NCBI GenBank assembly: GCA_943327755.2
Contig: CALPYF020000018.1
Coordinates: 1 to 64,000, forward strand
DNA: 64,000 nt
Direction of reading: 5' to 3'
Source of the DNA: Deinococcus hopiensis KR-140
Lineage (GTDB): Bacteria; Deinococcota; Deinococci; Deinococcales; Deinococcaceae
A program made the translations under genes and the position numbers. This document shows, piece after piece, positions 20,884 to 32,038 of the stretch; position 1 is the first letter of the stretch; every line of letters starts with the position of its first letter. The notes beneath the pieces were generated by a model. That model was not told the DNA's origin and searched no databases. It was given only the letters and a program-made list of their open reading frames with translations.

Positions 20884-20967
20884 TATGCTGCGCGCATGCC
20901 CTGAACAGGGTACGCCGCCTGCCTCCCCACAGACACGAAGCCGTGTTTGAGGGGCCTTTTCTTTTTT
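20884..20967 (+). ncRNA. Candidate small terminated transcript or attenuated leader
   Basis: TATGCT (20884-20889, with TG two bases before it) could start an RNA near 20896. It would contain a CCCT-GAAC-AGGG hairpin (20900-20910) and then a textbook intrinsic terminator: CCCC and ACACG pair with CGTGT and GGGG across the loop AAGC (20925-20954), followed by CCTTTTCTTTTTT. The DUF4258-like gene starts 70 bases further on at GTG 21040 with GGAGGTG before it, so this could be an attenuator or a free RNA of about 70 bases. No known RNA family was recognised. Confidence 0.5.
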
Positions 20968-21039
20968 GAGAGCTTCTCATGGAAAGGGGCGGCCACGCAG
21001 CGCCGCCAGCAGGCCCGGAAGAACCGGAGGTGCACCGCC

Positions 21040-21726
<687 letters not shown>

Positions 21727-21786
21727 GCGGCGGCTGGGGCACCGGGCCCGGACGGTGCCGGACCCTGGCGGCACGTGGGCACGCTC

Positions 21787-21792
21787 TACACT
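21787..21792 (+). promoter_or_regulatory. -10 box of the 21800 gene (leaderless type)
   Basis: TACACT with a 7-base gap to ATG 21800, leaving no space for a Shine-Dalgarno. Confidence 0.55.
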
Positions 21793-22494
21793 GGCGGGCA
21801 TGACCCTACCCGACAGCGCCCAGCAGGTGATCGGCGGGGCCACGGTCCTTCTGCTGCTGTGGCTGCTGCGGCCCCTGGTCCGTGCCGGACTGAGCTGGAC
21901 CCGGGCGCGCCGCACGCCGCCCCCGCCGCCCCGTGACCCGCAGGACGAGTGGCGGCAGCGTGAGGCGTCACACCGCCGGGACGTCCTGAGGCCCGGATTG
22001 CTGCACGTCGCGTTCGACCGCGAGAGCGTCAGCCTGGGTGACGACAGCGAAGCGCACTGGCGTCTGCTGATGTTCGAGGAGAACCTGCCGCTTTCCGCCG
22101 TGCTGGGCCGCCCGATCTTCCGGGTGCTGGCGTCCGTGCCGGGCGGGCAGGCGACCTGGCTGCTCGAACTGCGCGAGGACCTCCGGACACCGCAGCGATC
22201 AGCGGCGGATGAACTGGAACGTCCGGGCCTCGTGCGGGTCACGCCCCTGGCGGTCGTGGCGCAGCAGTGGTCCGCGCCCCGGCTGCTGCACGCGGACGTC
22301 CCGGTCTCCCGACTGATGGGGGCCACAATGCACGCCCGCTACCTGGGCCGGCAGGACCCGGCAGAAGTGGCCGCGTCCACCCACCCCATCCGGGAGGAGG
22401 AGACCGGCGCGAGCACCGCGTACGACGAGGCGCAGGTGGGCGCGAACGACCGCGTGATGATCCGCGTCCGCCCCCATCCGCCGGGCACTGCCGG

Positions 22495-23708
<1,214 letters not shown>

Positions 23709-23712
<4 letters not shown>

Positions 23713-24170
23713 GGGGTGGCCTCCGGGAGGGGGGTGGTACTCAGGGTTTCCAGGCCCGCCGTGACGGCGTCCAGCTGTGAACCCAGGCGGGTCAGGGCGG
23801 GCTGCGTGGCGTGCTGAAGGGTCTGCATGGCGGCCCCCCACAGCTGCGCCCCGGCGGGCGTGACGTGCAGCGCGTGACGCCGGGCGTCCGTGGGGTGCGG
23901 GGCGTGCGCGACGGCCCCCGCATCCTGCAGGTGCCGCAGGGCGCGGGCGACCTCGTAGCGGGGCAGATCCAGCGTCCGGGCGAGGTCACTGGGCGTCTGC
24001 GGCCCCGCCTGCACGTGGCTGAGAATCAGGAAGGCGCGCAGGTCCAGGCCGTGCTCGCGCGCCAGGGCGGTCTGCACCTGCCCGCTGAGGCCCTGCCACG
24101 CCGTCCAGTACGCCGCCAGGAATCGCAGCGGCTGCCGCGTGAGATCCGGCGTGAGGTGGTCGGGTGACAT
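23709..24170 (-). CDS. MarR family transcriptional regulator
   Basis: 153 residues from ATG 24170. MarR features: a helical N-terminus (RFLAAYWTAWQGLSGQVQTAL), then the winged HTH HGLDLRAFLILSHVQAG, TPSDLARTLDLPRYEVARAL (recognition helix) and AVAHAPHPTDARRHALHVT as the wing with the conserved D-R-R. It forms the first gene of an operon with the P450 and presumably represses it. A palindrome TTGCA-TTC-TGCAA lies immediately upstream (24173-24185), a good autoregulation site. A longer frame upstream runs through heptamer repeats and is rejected. Confidence 0.88.
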
Positions 24171-24172
24171 GA

Positions 24173-24185
24173 TTGCATTCTGCAA
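24173..24185. promoter_or_regulatory. MarR-type operator (TTGCA-N3-TGCAA)
   Basis: A perfect 5-bp inverted repeat with a 3-base centre sits 3 bases upstream of the MarR ATG. It should block transcription of marR-P450 when bound. Confidence 0.6.
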
Positions 24186-24205
24186 CAATCTGGATGAGTG
24201 TCGCT

Positions 24206-24228
24206 GAGAGTGGGGAGTGGTGAGTGGG
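24206..24228. repeat. Dispersed GAGTGGGG repeat, partial copy
   Basis: GAGAGTGGGGAGTGGTGAGTGGG shares the GAGTGGGGAGTGG core of the repeats at 14753 and 44669, here without a complementary arm. Confidence 0.5.
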
Positions 24229-24270
24229 TCGGCTTGACATGGGCGGGTCCGCTGCGCAAACGCTGTTGAC

Positions 24271-24305
24271 CATCCGCCATCCGCCATCCGCCATCCGCCA
24301 TCCGC
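24271..24305. repeat. Tandem heptamer repeat, five copies of CATCCGC
   Basis: Five exact copies of CATCCGC (24271-24305) plus a partial one. The period of seven is not a multiple of three and creates spurious open frames. It lies between the marR promoter and the purH terminator. Confidence 0.8.
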
Positions 24306-24314
24306 CATCAACCC

Positions 24315-24347
24315 AAAAGAAAGGGGTGGACGCCGCCACGTCCACCC
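24315..24347 (-). terminator. Intrinsic terminator of purH
   Basis: On the minus strand GGGTGGAC (24340-24347) pairs with GTCCACCC (24324-24331), followed by CTTTCTTTT. Placed just after the purH stop. Confidence 0.8.
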
Positions 24348-24368
24348 GGGGGGTTCAGGGTTGAGAGG

Positions 24369-25952
<1,584 letters not shown>

Positions 25953-26088
25953 TGTGACCTCCGAGGACCCCGCCACGGGGGCGGGGATCGACCCAGGCGC
26001 GCGATCAGGAAAAAGTCCGTGTCGGGGGCTTCCCCGTGGTGTGCCCACGTTCAGCGCCAGTCGCCCCCCGGCCCGAGCGGCAGTGTAC
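25953..26088 (-). promoter_or_regulatory. purH promoter and leader with possible attenuator hairpin
   Basis: TACACT on the minus strand at 26083-26088 is the likely -10 box, giving a leader of about 125 bases. Inside it (minus strand) CGGGG-AAG-CCCCCG is followed by ACACGGACTTTTTCC, which resembles a hairpin with a T-tract. A known purine or PRPP riboswitch was not recognised. Confidence 0.4.
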
Positions 26089-26205
26089 CGCCCAAGTCGC
26101 CGGCGCGCGCCTGAGCTGTCCGGCACTGTGGGCGGCCTTCACCCTTCGGGGGAGAGGGGGGTAGGTGCTCCGGAAAGTGCGCAGCGGCCCACCAAGCCGC
26201 CTCCC

Positions 26206-26228
26206 TACAGTGGAGCACCTGGAGGTGA
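26206..26228 (+). promoter_or_regulatory. Promoter -10 box and strong Shine-Dalgarno of the dioxygenase-like gene
   Basis: TACAGT (26206-26211) followed by the full GGAGGTGA (26221-26228). The next in-frame start candidate is CTG 26236, seven bases on; no ATG, GTG or TTG fits. Confidence 0.5.
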
Positions 26229-26235
26229 AGTCCCC

Positions 26236-27483
26236 CTGCCGCATCCCGCTCCCCTACGCCCCGCCCTGCTGGACGCCGCTGCGCCCCTGCGCCGCACGGG
26301 GTTCCTGCCGCCGCGCGCGCCCCTGCTGAACCTCCCCGGTCCCTTCCAGGCCGTGCCCGACCTGATTCCCGCCCTGGCCGGCGCCTACGGGGCGGGCGGC
26401 GTGCGCCCCCTGATCCGCGAGGCCGCGGCCTCCTGGCCCGCCGACCTGACGCGGCAGGCCGACGCCCTGACCCCGGACGAACAGGACGCGCTGCTGTCGG
26501 CCGCCGCGATCCTGATGCACCTGTACCGCTGGGCCGCCGTGCCCGTCCACCCGGACCGGTTCCACGAGACGCCGGACTTTCCCCGCGCGCTGGACGGCCT
26601 GTTCCGGCACCTGAGCGCCGCGCGGGGCCTGCCGCCCTGCGGGGGGCTGTACACCCTGAAATACCTCAACTGGCGCAGCCCGGACGTGGCGCCCGGCGCG
26701 GCGTACGACGCGGCGACCCTGCACGCCGGGAACGTCCGGATCGCCCACTCCTGGCAGGAGGGCGAGGCGGGGGAGCAGCTGGACCTGTGGATCCAGACCT
26801 TCGTGCTGGCCGAGGCGCGCGGGCAGGCGGTCCTGGTGGCCGGGCTGGACGCCGTGCAGGCCGCGCACGAGCACGACCGGGACGCGCTGGCGGGCGCGCT
26901 GGAGGCCCTACACCACGCGGTCCGAGCCCTGGCGCGCGAGATCAACGTGTTCATGCGTTTCCACGTGATCCGCACCGACCTGTGGCGCGTGCTGACCCAG
27001 CCCACCTTCGGGTGGGGCCTGACCGAACGCGGCACGCTGCTCGAGGGCGCCAGCGGCCTGCAACTGGGCGCCACGCAGTTCGCGGACCTGACGCTGGGCG
27101 TGCCGTTCAGCGGCCCGCTGGGCGCGGCGCTCCTCGCATCCCGCGCGTACCTGCCGCCCGAACAGCGCGCCCTGCTGAACGCCTGGGACGCCCACCACGG
27201 CGACGTGCGCGCCGCCGTGCAGACCTGGGGGGACAGCCGCGCACGCGACCTTTACAGCGCCTGCGTGCAGGACATGGAACGCTGGCGCGTCAGCCACCGC
27301 GAGCGCGGTGCGGCGTACCTGCGCGGCGACGGGCGCTCACACGTGATGGCCTCCACCGGCACGCAGTTCGAGGCGGGCGTGCCGCACGATCAGGCCTTCC
27401 GGGACCTGATGACCACCCGCGTGGACGACACCCGCTCCCGGCGCCTCGACCCGGACGGCAACTGGCCCGGACGACGTGCGTGA
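26236..27483 (+). CDS. Indoleamine 2,3-dioxygenase-like heme protein (start uncertain, possibly CTG)
   Basis: About 415 residues if CTG 26236 is the start. An in-frame GTG at 26128 would add 36 residues of unlikely composition and would lie upstream of the apparent promoter. Family features: the segment NLPGPFQAVPDLIPALAG near the N-terminus resembles the IDO region before the helical large domain. SGLQLGATQFADLTLGVPFSG corresponds to the GGSAAQSS-type heme pocket stretch, and RWRVSHRERGAAYLRG fits the F-R-x-x-H helix bearing the proximal heme His. IDO opens the indole ring of tryptophan. No kynurenine pathway gene is adjacent. The protein ends at a convergent hairpin. Confidence 0.72.
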   Translation: MPHPAPLRPALLDAAAPLRRTGFLPPRAPLLNLPGPFQAVPDLIPALAGAYGAGGVRPLIREAAASWPADLTRQADALTPDEQDALLSAAAILMHLYRWAAVPVHPDRFHETPDFPRALDGLFRHLSAARGLPPCGGLYTLKYLNWRSPDVAPGAAYDAATLHAGNVRIAHSWQEGEAGEQLDLWIQTFVLAEARGQAVLVAGLDAVQAAHEHDRDALAGALEALHHAVRALAREINVFMRFHVIRTDLWRVLTQPTFGWGLTERGTLLEGASGLQLGATQFADLTLGVPFSGPLGAALLASRAYLPPEQRALLNAWDAHHGDVRAAVQTWGDSRARDLYSACVQDMERWRVSHRERGAAYLRGDGRSHVMASTGTQFEAGVPHDQAFRDLMTTRVDDTRSRRLDPDGNWPGRRA

Positions 27484-27489
27484 TGACGC

Positions 27490-27528
27490 AGAGGTCGGCC
27501 TGTAGGGAATCCCCACGGGCCGACCTCT
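27490..27528. terminator. Bidirectional terminator hairpin
   Basis: AGAGGTCGGCC (27490-27500) and GGCCGACCTCT (27518-27528) form an 11-bp perfect stem between convergent genes. There is no clear T-tract on either side. Confidence 0.6.
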
Positions 27529-27538
27529 CCCGGCAGAG

Positions 27539-28102
27539 TCAGTTGCTGTTGCCGCTGCCGTCCGGGGAGGGCGCGATCAGGGGGGACGGGGTGGCGTCCG
27601 GGGCGGGGGTCTCGCCCTGGCCCAGCAGGGCGCGCAGTTCCTCGATCACGGCGCGTTCCCTGTCGTTCACCTGCTCGCCGCCGATCCCCAGGAAGCCGCC
27701 TTCCTTCGCGGCGCCCGCGGTGCGTTCGGCCACGTTGATCAGCATGGCGCGGTACGCGGCGGCGTCCTCGGGGCTGGCCTTCGCGGAGACCAGCCACGCG
27801 GCCTGACGCACGCCCTGGAGGCTCTGCTCGCGGGCTTCTTCCATGTTCCGGGCGCGCTCCTGGTGCGGCATGGCCTGCGGGTCGGGGGCGGTGCCCAGCA
27901 GGTCGGCGGCCATGGCCTCCAGCAGCGGCGTGCGGGTGTGCGCACTGACGCTCTCGCGCACGGCCTGCCCGATGGCCTGCGCCTCGGCGACCAGCCCGGT
28001 CAGGCCGCTGGGGCTGGCGGCGACGACCGCCGCGCCGGCCCGGCCGGGACCGGTCATGACCTTGAACCACTCGTCTGCCGTGAAGTTGTCCTTGATACCC
28101 AT
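27539..28102 (-). CDS. Conserved soluble protein of unknown function
   Basis: 187 residues, no signal peptide or membrane helix. It is helical throughout, with TADEWFKVMTGPGRAGAAVVAAS near the N-terminus and GGFLGIGGEQVNDRERAVIEEL near residue 135, and it ends in a Pro/Ser/Gly tail. The pattern LGIGGxxV and the charged helix after it look conserved in Deinococcus, but no family was recognised. TACCCT lies 6 bases before ATG 28102. It converges on the dioxygenase-like gene and lies 42 bases downstream of a small membrane protein gene. Confidence 0.7.
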   Translation of the reverse strand: MGIKDNFTADEWFKVMTGPGRAGAAVVAASPSGLTGLVAEAQAIGQAVRESVSAHTRTPLLEAMAADLLGTAPDPQAMPHQERARNMEEAREQSLQGVRQAAWLVSAKASPEDAAAYRAMLINVAERTAGAAKEGGFLGIGGEQVNDRERAVIEELRALLGQGETPAPDATPSPLIAPSPDGSGNSN

Positions 28103-28108
28103 ACCTTC

Positions 28109-28114
28109 AGGGTA
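28109..28114 (-). promoter_or_regulatory. -10 box of the 28102 gene (leaderless type)
   Basis: TACCCT on the minus strand with a 6-base gap to the start codon. Confidence 0.5.
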
Positions 28115-28144
28115 CGGGCCGGGCGGCGGGGCCGTGTTCGGCGT

Positions 28145-28372
28145 TCATTCACGCTTGGGCAGGCCGCTCAGGTCGAAGCGGACCTGCTCGGTGTCCTCCC
28201 GGACGCTCACCGGGTCGGCCTCCAGGCCGTGCGCGCCGAACATGCCCCCGGCGGCGCCGCTGGCCCCCAGCGGATCATGGGTGCGCTCGTCCGGTGGGAT
28301 CAGGGGTTTCATGCGCAGGGCCAGCACGATCAGGACGACGGGCAGCACGATGAAGAGCAGGAACGCGATCAT
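28145..28372 (-). CDS. Small membrane protein
   Basis: 75 residues from ATG 28372, preceded by GGAGG; a longer start at 28420 is less likely. One N-terminal helix (IAFLLFIVLPVVLIVLALRM, about 2-21) is followed by a soluble acidic/Gly tail (EADPVSVREDTEQVRFDLSG). The function is unknown. Confidence 0.6.
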   Translation of the reverse strand: MIAFLLFIVLPVVLIVLALRMKPLIPPDERTHDPLGASGAAGGMFGAHGLEADPVSVREDTEQVRFDLSGLPKRE

Positions 28373-28430
28373 GAGTGGGCCTCCGGCGCGCGTCGGGGTG
28401 GGGGAGGGGCGCCCGAGCATCCTGGCACGT

Positions 28431-29003
28431 TCAGGCGTCGCTGGGGGGCAGCGTCCAGCCGGTCCGGGTCGCCCACTCCTGCGCCCCGGCGACGATCAGG
28501 TCCATCACGGGGTCCTTCACGGCGTAGTAGGCGTCCACGTCGCGTGGGTGCAGCCGGGCGAGCTGCACCTTGACCTCGCCGTACGCGGCGGCGGCGGCCG
28601 GGGTAGCGCGCAGGAAGTCGCGCATCAGCAGCGGGTAGCGGTGGTTGAAGCGGCCCACCTCGCGCACGTGCACGTGCACCTGTCCGGCGCGGCTGGCGTA
28701 CGCCTTGCGCAGCTCGGCGGGGTCCAGGCTCAGTCCGGGCGGGAGGTGATCCGTGGTGACGCCGGGGCGCGGTTCGTAGCCCAGGGCCGCCAGGGTGTCC
28801 AGCACGGCGGTCGCCGCGTTCAGGTCACCCAGGCCGATCTGAAGGTCGGTCACGTCCTTGGCGCGCAGGCCGGGGACGGCGGTCGAGCCGATGTGGTGCA
28901 GCGCCGCGCCGGGCGGCAGGTGAGGTCGGATGGCGGCGGCCAGGGTACGGAAACGTGCCGCCCAGTCTGGACCGGGCGGCACGATGGTGATGACCGTGGA
29001 CAT
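28431..29003 (-). CDS. GrpB family protein (UPF0157, nucleotidyltransferase fold)
   Basis: 190 residues, normal for the family. The hallmark HHIGSTAVPGLRAKDVTDLQIG (about 41-62) with GSTAVPG and D-x-L/Q is the nucleotidyltransferase-like core. FNHRYPLLMRDFLRATPAA and VKVQLARLHPRDVDAYYAVK close the family pattern. GrpB proteins resemble the minimal nucleotidyltransferase fold, but their substrate is not settled. The start has TACCCT 7 bases upstream (29011-29016). Confidence 0.9.
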   Translation of the reverse strand: MSTVITIVPPGPDWAARFRTLAAAIRPHLPPGAALHHIGSTAVPGLRAKDVTDLQIGLGDLNAATAVLDTLAALGYEPRPGVTTDHLPPGLSLDPAELRKAYASRAGQVHVHVREVGRFNHRYPLLMRDFLRATPAAAAAYGEVKVQLARLHPRDVDAYYAVKDPVMDLIVAGAQEWATRTGWTLPPSDA

Positions 29004-29010
29004 GCTTCAG

Positions 29011-29016
29011 AGGGTA
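29011..29016 (-). promoter_or_regulatory. -10 box of the GrpB gene (leaderless type)
   Basis: TACCCT on the minus strand with a 7-base gap to ATG 29003. Confidence 0.5.
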
Positions 29017-29038
29017 CCTGCCCGGGGCAGGGCCGGGG

Positions 29039-29410
29039 TCAGCAGGGCGAGGTCGGGGCGGTGGGGAGGTCAGGTGTGGTGGGGGCGGGGGCGCTCAGGT
29101 GGCTCTTGGCCCAGCCGTCAATGGCGTCGATGACGCTCTGGAGTTCCAGGCCGGCCGGGGTGAGGCTGTAGACGCTGCGCGCGAGTTTGCCGTGGCTGTC
29201 CTCAGTGCGTTTGGTGATCAGCGTCAGAGTCTCGAGGTGCTCCAGCCGCTGCGTGAGGGTGGCGCTGTTGCAGCCGCCGACGGCGCGGGCGAGTTCGTTA
29301 AACCCTTTCTCACCGTTCAGCAGGGCGCGGACGATGTGCAGCACCCATTTCTCCTGCAACACCCCGATGGCCCGGTAGACCGGGCAGAAACCAGTGTGTT
29401 CAGTGCTCAT
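29039..29410 (-). CDS. HxlR family transcriptional regulator
   Basis: 123 residues, typical HxlR. It begins with FCPVYRAIGVLQEKW, where the Cys before the first helix is the redox or ligand-sensing residue in several HxlR regulators, followed by IVRALLNGEKGFNELARAVG and SATLTQRLEHLETLTLITKR (recognition helix). It is divergent from a nitroreductase with both starts 87 bases apart, the classical arrangement for regulation of quinone or electrophile detoxification. Copies of CATGAC lie near its start and at 29428 and 29442 and may be binding sites. Confidence 0.9.
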   Translation of the reverse strand: MSTEHTGFCPVYRAIGVLQEKWVLHIVRALLNGEKGFNELARAVGGCNSATLTQRLEHLETLTLITKRTEDSHGKLARSVYSLTPAGLELQSVIDAIDGWAKSHLSAPAPTTPDLPTAPTSPC

Positions 29411-29416
29411 GACCAG

Positions 29417-29491
29417 AGTCTACACGGCATGACTGACCAGATCATGACGAAAGACACACCGCTTGACTTTTCAAAGCACTGGGGATAACCT
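29417..29491. promoter_or_regulatory. Divergent promoters of the HxlR regulator and nitroreductase
   Basis: Minus strand: TAGACT (29417-29422), 6 bases from ATG 29410. Plus strand: TTGACT (29463-29468), 17-base spacer, TAACCT (29486-29491), 6 bases from ATG 29498. The plus promoter is nearly consensus and clearly leaderless. CATGAC copies lie between the two. Confidence 0.65.
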
Positions 29492-29497
29492 CTTGCC

Positions 29498-30118
<621 letters not shown>

Positions 30119-30187
30119 CCCGGCACCCCTGACCCGCGCCGGTGTCGGGCCCGCGCCCGCGGGCACACCACGCGCAGGTCAGCCCAG

Positions 30188-30217
30188 CAGACCGCCCCCT
30201 AGTCAGGGGGCGGTCTG
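30188..30217 (+). terminator. Terminator of the nitroreductase gene
   Basis: CAGACCGCCCCCT (30188-30200) and AGGGGGCGGTCTG (30205-30217) form a perfect 13-bp stem with a 4-base loop; the tail is TTCG. Confidence 0.75.
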
Positions 30218-30280
30218 TTCGCGTATCCCAGGTGGTTGCAACCAGCCGGGCGGCTGATGCTGGGCAGACACGTCAGGCCC

Positions 30281-30286
30281 TACACT
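30281..30286 (+). promoter_or_regulatory. -10 box of the second 5'-nucleotidase gene
   Basis: TACACT, 9 bases before ATG 30296, no Shine-Dalgarno in the gap. Confidence 0.5.
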
Positions 30287-30295
30287 GTGGAGCGC

Positions 30296-31984
30296 ATGAA
30301 AAACAACCTCCTCCTGATCGGCGCGGCGCTGACCCTGAGCAGCTGCTCCATGATCCTGGGCCCCTCCACCACCGACGTCACCGTGATCGGCGTGAACGAC
30401 TTCCACGGCAACCTGCTGCCCACCAGCTTCCGCGTGCCCGACCCCGCCGACCGCACCAAGACCCTGACCGTCCAGGCCGGCGGCGTCGAGGCCATCGGCG
30501 GCGTCCTGGCCGACGCCCGCCGCGCCAACCCCAACACCGTCTTCGTGGGCGTGGGCGACATGACCGGGGCCAGCCCCCTGATCAGCGCCCTGCTGCGCGA
30601 CGAGCCCACCATCGCCGCCCTGAACGGCCTGGGCATGGCCGTGAACGTCGTCGGGAACCACGAGTTCGACAACGGCGTCGCCGAACTCATGCGCTTTCAG
30701 AAGGGCGGCTGCGCCAGCAACGAACCCACCAAGGCCTGCAAATTCAACAACACCTTCGAGGGCGCCAGGTTCCAGTACCTCGCCGCGAACGTCCTGGACG
30801 CTGCGACCGGCAAGCCCGTCTTCCCCGCGTACAAGATCGTGCAGGTCGGCAAGGCCAGGATCGCCTTCGTCGGCGCGGTCCTCAAGGACACCCCCACCGT
30901 CGTCACGCCCAGCGGCGTCGCCGGCCTGACCTTCGCGGACGAGGTCGCCAGCGTCAACGCCGTCATGCCCGAAATCAAGCGCCAGCGCCCCGACGCGATC
31001 ATCGCCCTGATCCACCAGGGCGGCGCGAGCAAGGACAGCTTCGACGTCGTGGACTGCAAGACCCTCAGCGGCGACATCGTCAAGATCGCCCAGGGCCTCG
31101 ACGCAGGCATCGGCGCGATCATGACCGGCCACACCCACCGCGGCTACAACTGCGTCGTGCCCGACCCGGCCGGCAAGCCCCGCACCGTCATCCAGGGCGA
31201 CTCCTACGGCCACCTGCTGCAGCGCCTCGACCTGCAGGTCGACACCCGTCTGCACAAACTCCTGAGCGTCAAGGCCAGCAACGTCGTCGTGGACGCCGCC
31301 AAGCAGGCCAAAGACCCCGCCATGACCACCATCGTCACCCAGGCCAAGGGCCTCACCGACACCCTCAGCAAGCAGGTCGTCGCGACCCTGGGCACCGAGC
31401 AGATCACCCGCGCCGTGAACGCCGCCGGTGAAAGCCAGCTGGGCGACGTCATCGCCGACAGCCAGCTCGCCGCCGCCGCGCCCGCCGACAAGGGCGGCGC
31501 CGTGATCGCCTTCATGAACCCCGGCGGCATCCGCGCCGACCTGCCCGTGAACGTCCCCAACGCCAGCAAGCAGGTCACCTACGGCGACGTGTTCACCGTG
31601 CAGCCCTTCGGGAACGTCATGATGGTCGTCACCCTGACCGGCGCGCAGATCAAGGCCGCGCTGGAGCAGCAGTTCGACAACCCCGCCGCCGGACAGAACC
31701 GCATCCTGCAGGTCAGCCGGGGCTTCACGTACACCTGGGACAACGCCAAACCCAAGGGCGAGAAGGTCAGCGACGTCAAACTGAACGGCCAGCCCCTCGA
31801 CCCGGGCGCCAAGTACCGCGTGACCATGAACAACTTCCTCGCGGACGGCGGCGACGGTTTCACCGTGTTCGCGCAGGGCACCGACCGCCTGGGCGGCGCC
31901 GTGGACCTGGACGCCTTCCAGAACTACCTCAAGTCCACGACCGTCACCCCCGAGCCCGCCACCCGCATCACCCGCCTGAACTGA
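30296..31984 (+). CDS. Secreted metallophosphatase/5'-nucleotidase, second copy
   Basis: 562 residues from ATG 30296; a 20-residue upstream extension in frame is not credible. Lipobox LSSC (Cys17). Metal motifs NDFHGN (34-39), GVGDMTGASP, GNHEFD and GHTHRGYNC are intact, and the C-terminal FMNPGGIRADLP and VTYGDVFTVQPFGN match the first copy at 6329-8086. It differs in a 9-residue insertion after the first motif (PDPADRTKTLTVQ) and in shorter middle loops. Both copies keep the GGCASN...KAC pair. Two secreted nucleotidases suggest recovery of nucleosides and phosphate from extracellular DNA fragments, which this lineage exports after irradiation (inference). Confidence 0.9.
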   Translation: MKNNLLLIGAALTLSSCSMILGPSTTDVTVIGVNDFHGNLLPTSFRVPDPADRTKTLTVQAGGVEAIGGVLADARRANPNTVFVGVGDMTGASPLISALLRDEPTIAALNGLGMAVNVVGNHEFDNGVAELMRFQKGGCASNEPTKACKFNNTFEGARFQYLAANVLDAATGKPVFPAYKIVQVGKARIAFVGAVLKDTPTVVTPSGVAGLTFADEVASVNAVMPEIKRQRPDAIIALIHQGGASKDSFDVVDCKTLSGDIVKIAQGLDAGIGAIMTGHTHRGYNCVVPDPAGKPRTVIQGDSYGHLLQRLDLQVDTRLHKLLSVKASNVVVDAAKQAKDPAMTTIVTQAKGLTDTLSKQVVATLGTEQITRAVNAAGESQLGDVIADSQLAAAAPADKGGAVIAFMNPGGIRADLPVNVPNASKQVTYGDVFTVQPFGNVMMVVTLTGAQIKAALEQQFDNPAAGQNRILQVSRGFTYTWDNAKPKGEKVSDVKLNGQPLDPGAKYRVTMNNFLADGGDGFTVFAQGTDRLGGAVDLDAFQNYLKSTTVTPEPATRITRLN

Positions 31985-31997
31985 CTTCAGACAGACG

Positions 31998-32026
31998 AGA
32001 GGCCGCGTCCGCGCGGCCTCTTTCTC
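31998..32026 (+). terminator. Intrinsic terminator of the second 5'-nucleotidase gene
   Basis: AGAGGCCGCG (31998-32007) pairs with CGCGGCCTCT (32012-32021), followed by TTCTC. Confidence 0.75.
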
Positions 32027-32038
32027 GTGCCCGCAGGC

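Noticed and set aside
24271..24305. CRISPR-like array
   Set aside because: Direct units of 7 bases without spacers; not a CRISPR.
24186..24345. Upstream extension of marR through the heptamer repeats (ATG-rich MADGGWRMADGG)
   Set aside because: Low-complexity translation of the tandem repeat; the MarR fold begins at ATG 24170 and the operator lies right in front of it.
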